Origin: Chloroflexota bacterium
Lineage (GTDB): Bacteria > Chloroflexota > Anaerolineae > Anaerolineales > Villigracilaceae
Reading direction: 5' to 3'
DNA: 10,000 nt
Assembly: GCA_020217065.1 (NCBI GenBank)
Contig: JAIWOB010000153.1
Coordinates: 1-10,000 of the forward strand
Part shown: piece after piece, positions 1 to 6,218 of the stretch
Numbering within the stretch: position 1 is the stretch's first letter
Layout of the letters: the number at the start of each line of letters is the position of its first letter
Program-made: the position numbers and the translations under genes
Notes under the pieces: model-generated
Database searches by the model: none
What the model was told of the DNA's origin: nothing
What the model saw: the letters and a program-made list of their open reading frames with translations, nothing else

Positions 1-1
1 G

Positions 2-120
2 AGCGCGACGATCGCCAGCGCCACGGGCGGCAACTTCGAGAGCCTGGCGGTGAGCACGGCGGCGGCGGTGACCGTGGCGGTCGAGGCGGAGAACGCGGCA
101 GACGATAAGGTTAGCGATAT
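2..120 (+). CDS. Partial C-terminal fragment, repetitive adhesin-like (VCBS/Ig-like repeat)
   Basis: An open frame enters from the left edge (codons beginning at position 2). It is very GC-rich, with almost every third codon position G or C up to about position 105, which supports this frame as coding. The peptide includes ATGGNFESLAVSTAAAVTV followed by a DDKVS stretch. To my eye this resembles the end of an Ig-like/VCBS-type repeat of large bacterial surface adhesins, but the match is from memory and short. The frame does not stop before the strong hairpin at 121-150 and formally runs on to 331, antisense to the next gene. I regard that extension as unlikely. A shift to the third frame would stop at 120-122, just before the hairpin, so a frameshift, decayed end or assembly join is possible. 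The end given is approximate. Function is not established. Confidence 0.35.
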
Positions 121-157
121 GAAGACGAACGACGGAGGTCGTTCGTCTTCAATTTTA
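121..157. terminator. Perfect 13-bp hairpin, probable bidirectional terminator
   Basis: Positions 121-133 and 138-150 are exact reverse complements around a GGAG tetraloop, a far stronger stem than expected by chance. Read on the plus strand it is followed by AATTTTA (151-157), a modest U-tract. On the minus strand it begins four bases beyond the stop codon of the B3/B4 gene (TAA at 157-155). It sits exactly between the end of a plus-strand fragment and the end of a minus-strand gene, as expected of a shared terminator. The minus-strand tail is not U-rich, so termination is better supported for the plus direction. Confidence 0.65.
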
Positions 158-865
158 GGTCAGTTGTACGACGAGGTTATCCCTGCTCAAAACCCCAAAA
201 CTGATTCTGCCCCCGCAATACTTCGCGACAAGCGCGGCGATATCGCCGCATATCTGTTTGACCTCCTCGTCGGTGACAGGCGGCAGCGCGTCCACGTTGA
301 ATTCGACGGCGGTCGTCTCCGGCAGGATTAACGTATGCTTCGACTGCCGCCAAGTCCAGCGGCGAGTTAGAACGGTATTCCCCTCCGCGAAGATGATTTC
401 TCCGGGATTGGGGCGCTCGACCAGGTCGGTCCCAAACGGCTCGAAGATTTCATCGCCAGTTGCGAAGCGCAAATCCATATCGGCGGCGAGACGGTCAATG
501 GCATGAGCGCCAATCGGGACGAGACGCTGAATCGAGACCAGGTTGCCCAAATCCACCGCCTTATTGATGGCTGGCAGCGGCTCCTTTTTCAGCGCCCGCC
601 GCACGAGCGCTTCCATCGAGGGACGAAACTCGCTGGGTTTGACTCCAAGCGAACGGTAAGCCTCCCGCCACGATTCGATGCGCGGATGGGATGCGATGGC
701 TTCAGGTTTTAGTCGTTCGCAGAGCGACTTTTCGGCGTCCCGCAGGCTGGCGGCCAGTTCTTCGGGCGAATCGCCGTTGACGATGTCGCGCGCGATGACC
801 AGTCCGCGACGATAGGCGGGGAATTTGTCAAATACTTCGGCGGAGACTTTGATGTTGACGCTCAT
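155..865 (-). CDS. B3/B4 tRNA-binding domain protein (PheRS beta-like, stand-alone)
   Basis: This 236-residue protein looks like a free-standing B3/B4 domain, the module that in the beta subunit of phenylalanyl-tRNA synthetase hydrolyses mischarged Tyr-tRNA(Phe). The lone proteins of this family are widespread and mostly uncharacterised; an editing or amino-acid/nucleic-acid-binding role is inference. Visible family features are the N-terminal FDKFPAYRRGLVIARDIVNG segment (about 12-31), the RPSMEALVRRALK block (81-93), an INKAVDLGNLVSIQRLVPIG core (100-119) and the WTWRQSKHTLILPETT block (170-185). No signal peptide or membrane segment is evident. I chose the ATG at 865; an in-frame TTG at 877 would add MDIP, but neither start has a convincing ribosome-binding site. 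A small inverted repeat (TTGGA-ATA-TCCAA, 865-877) overlaps the start. The upstream Ior gene points the same way but is 140 bp off and separated by a hairpin, so co-transcription is uncertain. Confidence 0.8.
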   Translation of the reverse strand: MSVNIKVSAEVFDKFPAYRRGLVIARDIVNGDSPEELAASLRDAEKSLCERLKPEAIASHPRIESWREAYRSLGVKPSEFRPSMEALVRRALKKEPLPAINKAVDLGNLVSIQRLVPIGAHAIDRLAADMDLRFATGDEIFEPFGTDLVERPNPGEIIFAEGNTVLTRRWTWRQSKHTLILPETTAVEFNVDALPPVTDEEVKQICGDIAALVAKYCGGRISFGVLSRDNLVVQLT

Positions 866-885
866 TGGAATATCCAAAAATTAAC

Positions 886-915
886 CACGGAGGCGCAGAG
901 GCGCGGAGTTTTTTT
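886..915. repeat. Three degenerate tandem octamers followed by a T-run
   Basis: CACGGAGG (886-893), CGCAGAGG (894-901) and CGCGGAGT (902-909) form three imperfect 8-bp tandem units, followed by seven T's (909-915). The array lies in the leader of the B3/B4 gene, about 20 bp from its start codon. I recall similar octamer arrays in intergenic regions of many environmental bacterial genomes, but cannot confirm that here. An 11-bp part of it (CGCAGAGGCGC, 894-904) recurs in reverse complement at 5094-5104, in the other short intergenic gap. Confidence 0.5.
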
Positions 916-940
916 AATTGGTTTTCTTCGCGCCTCACCT

Positions 941-961
941 GCGCTGCGCCAAACGCAGCGC
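941..961. repeat. GC-rich hairpin downstream of the Ior gene
   Basis: GCGCTGCG (941-948) and CGCAGCGC (954-961) pair perfectly around a CCAAA loop. It sits about 45 bases beyond the stop codon of the Ior gene and within the roughly 140-bp gap before the B3/B4 gene. There is no U-tract on either side, so it is not a classical intrinsic terminator. It may still attenuate transcription or protect the 3' end of the Ior mRNA. Confidence 0.45.
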
Positions 962-1005
962 GGCGCAAGCGTCGCGTCTCAGCGGTTCTCAAATGGGTTT
1001 TACGA

Positions 1006-3528
1006 CTAATTCAAAACTTCGGCTGACGCCATACGCATGGCGTCCCGTCCTGCGTTGAAGGCGACGTAATTCGCAGCCCAAACAATCGGCTTGGAATTGG
1101 CTTTCTTGAGCGCGGCGAGCCACATCTCAGGCGGGAAGGCGTTGAAGGGCGGCAGAACGCTGAGGATTCCCAACATGACGACGTTGGCGGTGCGTCCGCT
1201 GCGGTCGCCAAGTTCGAGCGCCTTGCCCAAAACGTCGAACTCAACCACGCGATAGGGGCTGAGGCAGGCGTGAATTTGCTCATCGGTGGGATATTGGTCT
1301 TCGGGCAGCCCGTGAGGGACAATTTTCGTTTGAGCCAGTAAAACCGTCCCGCCGGGTTTCAACATTTCAAGAAAATCGGGGCGCAAGACTTCGCTTTTCT
1401 CCATCGCAATCAGGCAGTCTGCGGTTCCGGGCAGCAATACCGGACTGGAGACATTGCCGCAGGCAAAGGCGCTGATGACCGGCCCGCCCATCTGCGCCAT
1501 GCCGTGAGTCTCGCCTTTGATAATATTCTTCTCGTCGTAGCCGGCGAAAGAAGCCAGTTTCGACAATACGCTGCCGAAGAATAGGTTGCCCTGTCCGCCG
1601 ACGCCGCGGATGGCGACCGAAAGCCTCGCGGGAAAGTTTTCCTTCGGGACGGCGGGAATGACAATCTCCTGGGGCGGCTCGGCAAAGGACGGCGCAGCGG
1701 GCAGGTTGAGGTCTTTCAAATCCACGACTTTGAGGACATTGTATGGGCAGGACTGAACGCAGGCTGGAGCAGACCCGCCGCAGCCGCTGCACAGATTATT
1801 GACGGTTGGAATCCCGTTTTCGTCGAGCTCGATGCCGGGGCAGATGAGGCAGACATTACACTTTTTACAGGCGTCGGGTTCGACATACACCCGCTGACTG
1901 CTGGCTGGGACTTTCTGCACGCAAACCCCGTCATTGACCACGATGGTTGTGAAGACGCCGTTCGCCGCGTCCGCTAAAGCAGTCTTGAGCGATTTTCGCA
2001 GGTTTTTCTTGTCGTACGCGCCGACGGTCACAACCTTTGCGCCGTGCGCCTTGAGCGTCTCGGGCAGGTCGAAGCGAATCTTTTCGCCAGCCATGTTTTC
2101 CGGCGAGGTCGGCGAGGACTGTCCGCCGGTCATGGCGGTCCATGAATTGTCCAAAATCACCTTCACGCCCGGCACATTGCGATAGACGGCGTTGCGGGTG
2201 GCGTCGAGTCCGCTGTGGCATTCGGTGCTGTCGCCGATGAGGCTGATGCAGCGCCCAGCCTGTTCGGGGCGCGAAAGCACATAACCGATGCGCTCCGCTT
2301 CGCTTGCGCCCATCGCCAGACCGGTGTCGAGCGCGTTCATAAAATACAGCAGGGTGTTGCAGCCGATGTCGCCGAAGACAACGTCAATCGCCTTCTTCTT
2401 TTTTTGCAGGGCGACTTCCTCGGCAAACAAGCGGTAAGGACAGCCCGCGCAAATCACCGGCGGGCGGGGAATGACGGGAGCGTTTTGTCTTTGTTCGCGG
2501 CGCAGCAAACCCAATTTTTCAGCGATGAGCGCGGGACTCCATTCGGTCAACTTGCTGAACGGCTCCTTGCCGTCCACCTCGAAGCCCATATTTTCGACAA
2601 CCTCCTGCACATAGCGATAACCGTCTTCGATGACAAAAATCTTCCCGTGAATCGACTCGCAAAACGCGCGTATCAACTTCACGGGCAGCGGGTTGGTAAA
2701 CGCCAGCGAGAGGAGGTCGAAATCCGCGCCGAGGGATTCCTTCACTTCGCGCGCGTACATGTCGCCGATGCCGTAGGTAATGACGCCGACCTTGCCCGAA
2801 CCCTTTTCCCATTTGTTGAGCGGGCTTTCCTCCACCATCTTCATCAAAGCGGGCATACGTTCGGTCATCACAATATCGTAATTTTTTCGCGCCACGTTGG
2901 GCAGCACGTTGAAGGATTTGAGGCTCTCCGGCATCCGCACCGGCTCGCGCTTTTGAATCGGCGTCAGGCGAATGAGCCCCTCGCTGTGACATAAATTTCC
3001 GTTAGGCATCACCACGACCTGAGTTCGGTAAGCGCGGGAAATTTCGGCGGCGAGGGCGGGGGCTTCGTGCATCTCCTGATGATTGCGAGGTTCAAAGACC
3101 GGGACAAAACAACTCTTGAACAGGTAGCGCGGGTCAATGGTGTGCTGGGTGGAACTGGGGGTAAAGTCGCTGGCGACATAATAGACCAGCGCGCCGCGCT
3201 CCAGGACGAACAGCGCGCCGCTGGTGAAGATGTCGCCCGCCTGAAAGAGACCGGGAATCTTCATGGTGACGACGCAATCGCGCCCCGCCATCGAATGTCC
3301 ATGTCCGACGGCGGACGCCACCGCTTCGCTGACCGACCAGCCGACTTGAATTAAATCCTGCACATGCGCCAACCCTTTATCAATCACCTCGGAACTGGGC
3401 GTGCCGGGATACCCGTCCGCCGCGTGGATTCCGCCGCGCACGCAGCCGACGGCGAAAGCCATGTTGCCTTGTAAAATTTCGGCTTGCCCGGCTGGAGCCT
3501 CGCACAACTGCCTGACAGAATTCTTCAT
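1006..3528 (-). CDS. Fused indolepyruvate-type 2-oxoacid:ferredoxin oxidoreductase (IorA-IorB)
   Basis: An 840-residue protein joins the two subunits of indolepyruvate ferredoxin oxidoreductase, the TPP-dependent enzyme that oxidatively decarboxylates aryl-2-oxoacids to acyl-CoA with ferredoxin reduction. Residues about 20-190 are the pyrimidine-binding domain (ADGYPGTPSSEVI, WSVSEAV with E68). Residues 360-540 are the TPP-pyrophosphate domain (CAGCPYR 360-366, GDIGCNTL 386-393, GDSTECHSG 432-440, LDNSWTAMTGGQ 459-470). A ferredoxin-like domain follows (cysteines 554, 557, 560, 563 and 580, 583, 590, 594). From about 634 comes the IorB/gamma domain (RGVGGQGN 641-648, KGETHGMAQMGGP 671-683). 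The start at 3528 is chosen because GGAG lies 8 bases upstream; the frame stays open 22 codons further without support. Several residues depart from the usual IorA pattern as I know it: GNMAFA for GNEAIA, CAGCPYR for CPGCPHR, altered Cys spacing. The true substrate is therefore uncertain. No signal peptide; presumably cytoplasmic. Confidence 0.88.
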   Translation of the reverse strand: MKNSVRQLCEAPAGQAEILQGNMAFAVGCVRGGIHAADGYPGTPSSEVIDKGLAHVQDLIQVGWSVSEAVASAVGHGHSMAGRDCVVTMKIPGLFQAGDIFTSGALFVLERGALVYYVASDFTPSSTQHTIDPRYLFKSCFVPVFEPRNHQEMHEAPALAAEISRAYRTQVVVMPNGNLCHSEGLIRLTPIQKREPVRMPESLKSFNVLPNVARKNYDIVMTERMPALMKMVEESPLNKWEKGSGKVGVITYGIGDMYAREVKESLGADFDLLSLAFTNPLPVKLIRAFCESIHGKIFVIEDGYRYVQEVVENMGFEVDGKEPFSKLTEWSPALIAEKLGLLRREQRQNAPVIPRPPVICAGCPYRLFAEEVALQKKKKAIDVVFGDIGCNTLLYFMNALDTGLAMGASEAERIGYVLSRPEQAGRCISLIGDSTECHSGLDATRNAVYRNVPGVKVILDNSWTAMTGGQSSPTSPENMAGEKIRFDLPETLKAHGAKVVTVGAYDKKNLRKSLKTALADAANGVFTTIVVNDGVCVQKVPASSQRVYVEPDACKKCNVCLICPGIELDENGIPTVNNLCSGCGGSAPACVQSCPYNVLKVVDLKDLNLPAAPSFAEPPQEIVIPAVPKENFPARLSVAIRGVGGQGNLFFGSVLSKLASFAGYDEKNIIKGETHGMAQMGGPVISAFACGNVSSPVLLPGTADCLIAMEKSEVLRPDFLEMLKPGGTVLLAQTKIVPHGLPEDQYPTDEQIHACLSPYRVVEFDVLGKALELGDRSGRTANVVMLGILSVLPPFNAFPPEMWLAALKKANSKPIVWAANYVAFNAGRDAMRMASAEVLN

Positions 3529-3870
3529 TATGTCGTCTCCTGAATTAAACGATGGGTGGAGGAATTTCCACAGCGCAGCCGCTTCGAGGCGCAACCCAAA
3601 GGCTGTCCGCGATTTGCGCCATTCGCGCAGTTCCTGCGCCGCAATGTTGTAATTTTACTCCCCGCAGGCGTTCTCCAAATGGAACTTGCGCTTAATCTTG
3701 ACCGCCAAACTTCACAATTTTTCGGCTTCCAGAAACGCGCCAAAACCTCGTCGCAAACGTCGAGATTCCGGCTGCGGTTTGCGCGCTCTTGCGGAGCGCC
3801 GCAGCGCGTCTCATTTTATGTTACACTCGCCATCCCCCAACCATTGATTGCCAATCTCCAATCACTCTCT
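3529..3870. promoter_or_regulatory. Divergent intergenic region between the Ior gene and the MFS gene
   Basis: This 342-bp gap separates two divergently transcribed genes and must hold both promoters. On the minus side the Ior ribosome-binding site GGAG is at about 3537-3540. A weak TAAAAT -10-like hexamer occurs at 3657-3652 without a good -35 box. On the plus side an extended -10 candidate is listed separately. A short hairpin (GCGCTC/GAGCGC, 3783-3799) lies just upstream of it. The open frames crossing the region in both directions have no recognisable protein features, and I do not call a gene here. Confidence 0.5.
3819..3827 (+). promoter_or_regulatory. Candidate extended -10 promoter element for the MFS gene
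   Basis: TGTTACACT fits the extended -10 pattern TGnTATAAT at the TG and at four of six hexamer positions. No -35 box is visible at the expected distance, which is usual for extended -10 promoters. It would give a leader of roughly 35-40 bases before the ATG at 3871. Evidence is pattern-based only. Confidence 0.35.
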
Positions 3871-5091
3871 ATGACCAAACTCACCTCTCTCTACCACGAA
3901 TATCCGCGCCAGTTTTGGTTGATGGTCGCCGGCATTGTCATCAGCACGGCGGGCGGAAGCATGATTTGGCCCTTCATGCTCATCTACGCCAGCGGAAAAC
4001 TCAACCTGCCCCTCAGCGCCGTCGCAACGCTCATCTCCATCAACGCCGGCGCGGGGCTTTTCGCCTCCTTCCTCGCAGGGACTCTCGCGGACAAAATCGG
4101 GCGCAAGGTCGTTATGATTATCAGCCTTGCGTTAAACGGGCTCGCCTATTTCTTGATGATGGGCGCGGAAACCTACCTGCAATTCGCCGCGCTGATGGTC
4201 TTCATCGGCTTGTCGAACCCGCTCTATCAAGTCGGCGCAGACGCCATGCTGGCGGACATGATTCCATCCGAAAAACGCACCGACGCTTACGCCATCAACC
4301 GCATCGCCAACAACGCCGCCTTTGGCGTCGGTCCAGCCGTCGGCGGATTTCTCGCAGGCAGAGATTACAGCCTCGCTTTCATTGGCGCCGGGTCGGGGTT
4401 CATCATCTACAGCCTGCTGCTCTTCCTCCTCGCCCGCGAGACGCTTGATAAAACTGTCAGAAAGAAACAAAACGTCCAGTTGGCGCACCAACCCCCAGAC
4501 GCGGAAGGGTATCTGCGCGTCTTTCAGGACAAAGCCTATATGGCGTTCGTCGCCCTCATGGCAATCGGTCTCACCGCTCCCAGCATGTTGTGGATTCTCA
4601 TGCCGGTTTACGCCAAAACCAATTTCGGCGTCCCCGAAGCGCAATACGGCTGGATTCCCACCACCAACGCGGCGATGTGCGTCTTCGTGCAATACGCCGT
4701 CACCTCCGTTACGCGGCGCTACAAAACCCTGCCTGTCATGGCGGCGGGAATGTTCATCTACGCCCTGGGCGTAGGCAGCGTGGCGCTGATGGCGAATTTT
4801 TGGGGGTTCTGGCTGAGCATGGTCATCCTCACTTTTGGCGAACTGACCATCGTCCCCACCGCCAGCAAATACGTGGCGGATATCGCCCCCGCCGACATGC
4901 GCGGCAGGTACATGTCGCTCTATTGGTTTGGATGGGGACTCGCCCGCGCCGCCGCGCCGCTCATCGGGGGGTTTCTCAACGACAATCTTTTTCCGCGAGC
5001 GATTTGGATTGGGGGAATCAGCATCGGACTGGTCAGCGCCCTCGGGTTGATTCTTCTAAACAACCTGACCAAGACCCGCGCCGAAAGTTGA
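3871..5091 (+). CDS. Major facilitator superfamily transporter (DHA1-like, efflux type)
   Basis: This 406-residue protein is of normal length for a 12-helix MFS carrier. Hydrophobic segments run throughout, with a charged central loop at about 188-218 between the two six-helix halves. The MFS signature motif A is clear between helices 2 and 3: GTLADKIGRK at 70-79. FGVGPAVGGFLAG (151-163) in helix 5 resembles the antiporter motif C region, which suggests a drug/proton antiporter-like exporter. The substrate cannot be told from sequence. The start at 3871 places helix 1 directly after a short hydrophilic MTKLTSLYHEYPRQFW leader. The frame stays open back to 3556, but that stretch lacks transporter-like sequence. 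No Shine-Dalgarno motif precedes the ATG, so initiation may be weak. The gene is divergent from the Ior gene, convergent with the acetyltransferase gene, and ends in its own terminator. Confidence 0.88.
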   Translation: MTKLTSLYHEYPRQFWLMVAGIVISTAGGSMIWPFMLIYASGKLNLPLSAVATLISINAGAGLFASFLAGTLADKIGRKVVMIISLALNGLAYFLMMGAETYLQFAALMVFIGLSNPLYQVGADAMLADMIPSEKRTDAYAINRIANNAAFGVGPAVGGFLAGRDYSLAFIGAGSGFIIYSLLLFLLARETLDKTVRKKQNVQLAHQPPDAEGYLRVFQDKAYMAFVALMAIGLTAPSMLWILMPVYAKTNFGVPEAQYGWIPTTNAAMCVFVQYAVTSVTRRYKTLPVMAAGMFIYALGVGSVALMANFWGFWLSMVILTFGELTIVPTASKYVADIAPADMRGRYMSLYWFGWGLARAAAPLIGGFLNDNLFPRAIWIGGISIGLVSALGLILLNNLTKTRAES

Positions 5092-5111
5092 TTGCGCCTC
5101 TGCGGTCCGTT

Positions 5112-5711
5112 TCACCGCCTCGAAGCCAGGAGCGCTTCGAGGTTTTTCTTTACCCCCGCCCATTCCGAATCGATAATTGAATAAAACACCGAATCGCGGA
5201 TTCTGCCGTCGGGCAAAATCATGTGATTTCGCAGCACGCCCTCCTTCTTTGCGCCAATGCGCTCGATGGCGCGCTGGGAACGTTCATTGAGCAAGTCCGC
5301 CTTAAATTGGACGCGAATGGCGTGAAACGTTTCAAAAGCATGGTTCAGCAGCAGGTACTTGCATTCGGTGTTGACCGCCGTGCGCTGAAATTCCAGTCCG
5401 TACCATGTGCCGCCGATTTCAAGACCGCGGTCCTTCGGCGTCATGTTCATGTAGCGGGTCGCGCCTGCAACCCTTCCGCTGGCAAGGTGAATGACCGCAA
5501 ATGGAAGGTCCGTCCCCTGCTTTGCGCGCCTCAACATTTCCCGCACCCATCCCCTCATGTCCTCTTCCGTTTTGATGTCGCCGTAGACCATGAAACGCCA
5601 AAAGTCGCGCCCCGCGCCGATTTCAGTCAAGCCCAAAACGTGCGCTTCGCTCAACGGCTCCAAGCGGACATGGCCGCCGGTCAAAGTAATTGGGACAGTC
5701 CAATCGGTCAT
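5112..5711 (-). CDS. GNAT family N-acetyltransferase (RimJ/RimL-like)
   Basis: A 199-residue protein of the Acetyltransf_3/COG1670 type, which transfers an acetyl group from acetyl-CoA to an amine of a protein, amino acid or small molecule; the acceptor here is unknown. Family features are the N-terminal VRLEPLSEAHVLGL strand-helix (15-28), the LEIGGTWYGLEFQRTAVNTECKYLLL acetyl-CoA-binding region at about 97-122, NERSQRAIERIGAKKEGVLR (142-161) with the conserved Asn and the IGA turn, and a C-terminal DSVFYSIIDSEW segment. The usual R/Q-x-x-G-x-G/A pyrophosphate loop is replaced by QRTAVN, a variant I know from this branch of the family. The ATG at 5711 overlaps the TGA of the upstream gene (ATGA), with GGGAG six bases before it in that gene's end. 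This strongly supports the start and translational coupling. Confidence 0.88.
   Translation of the reverse strand: MTDWTVPITLTGGHVRLEPLSEAHVLGLTEIGAGRDFWRFMVYGDIKTEEDMRGWVREMLRRAKQGTDLPFAVIHLASGRVAGATRYMNMTPKDRGLEIGGTWYGLEFQRTAVNTECKYLLLNHAFETFHAIRVQFKADLLNERSQRAIERIGAKKEGVLRNHMILPDGRIRDSVFYSIIDSEWAGVKKNLEALLASRR
5118..5151 (+). terminator. Rho-independent terminator of the MFS gene
   Basis: CCTCGAAGC (5118-5126) and GCTTCGAGG (5134-5142) form a perfect 9-bp stem with a 7-base loop, followed directly by TTTTTCTTT. The T-tract is on the plus strand, so it serves the MFS gene, which stops 26 bases upstream. The whole structure lies within the last codons of the convergent acetyltransferase gene and encodes part of its C-terminus (EALLASRR). 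Confidence 0.85.
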
Positions 5712-6169
5712 TTGCCGCTCCCAAAAATCTCGTTTATCTTTTCAAACCGAAAATCGAAGATGCGTTTCAGTTTGGCGCGAATCCAAAGCGCGTTGACGGC
5801 GTCTCCCACAACGCCAAACGGCGGGGCGTAAGTCACATGGTCGGTCATTTTTACGCCGCCGGCGGTTTCTTCAAAACGGTGTTCGTGATACCAAAAACGA
5901 TAGGGTCCCACACGCTGCTCGTCCACAAAATAGCGCGGGACGCAGACATGGGAAATTTCAGTCAACCATAGCGATTTAAGTCCGCGAATGAATTCGACGC
6001 GGTATTCAATGATTTGCCCTTGGCGCATCTTTTCGCCGCCGCCCGCAACAATTTCAAAGTTCATGTCTGGCGGGGTGATGACGTTCAGGTTCTTCGGGTC
6101 TGAAAAATACTCCCATACCGCCTCGATGGACGCGGGGATAATTTGTTCTTTATGCAGGTAATGAATCAT
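5708..6169 (-). CDS. SRPBCC-fold ligand-binding/cyclase-like protein
   Basis: A 153-residue protein with the pattern of the SRPBCC (START/Bet v1-like) superfamily, COG4276-type. It has an N-terminal strand (HYLHKEQIIPASIEAVWEYF), a DPKNLNVITPP turn near residue 30, a central RYFVDEQRVGPYRFWYHEHRF block at about 82-102, then DHVTYAPPFGVVGDAV and a long C-terminal helix ending IFDFRFEKI. These proteins bind hydrophobic ligands in a deep pocket; the ligand and role here are unknown. I prefer the ATG at 6169 over the in-frame TTG at 6175; neither has a good ribosome-binding site. The gene begins 49 bp after murE in the same direction with no visible terminator between them, so it probably shares the murE transcript. 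It overlaps the acetyltransferase gene by four bases. Confidence 0.82.
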   Translation of the reverse strand: MIHYLHKEQIIPASIEAVWEYFSDPKNLNVITPPDMNFEIVAGGGEKMRQGQIIEYRVEFIRGLKSLWLTEISHVCVPRYFVDEQRVGPYRFWYHEHRFEETAGGVKMTDHVTYAPPFGVVGDAVNALWIRAKLKRIFDFRFEKINEIFGSGK

Positions 6170-6218
6170 AAGCAAGTCGCCATGAAATTATTTGTCGGAA
6201 GTTCCTCGCAGCGAAATA

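Noticed and set aside
886..909. Octamer array considered as a CRISPR remnant
   Set aside because: Units are 8 bp, contiguous and degenerate, without spacers, and no cas genes are present.
941..961. Hairpin considered as an intrinsic terminator of the Ior gene
   Set aside because: There is no U-tract on either strand after the stem, so it is kept only as a structure.
1011..2221. Several minus-strand frames inside the Ior gene
   Set aside because: They are arginine- and proline-rich out-of-frame readings of a gene whose own frame has clear motifs throughout.
2215..2994. 259-codon open frame on the plus strand
   Set aside because: It lies wholly antisense to the Ior gene, has no recognisable domain, and arises from the codon bias of the real gene.
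3556..3870. 105-codon N-terminal extension of the MFS frame
   Set aside because: It is not transporter-like, carries no ribosome-binding site at its first ATG, overlaps the Ior leader region and would make the protein unusually long. The ATG at 3871 places helix 1 normally.
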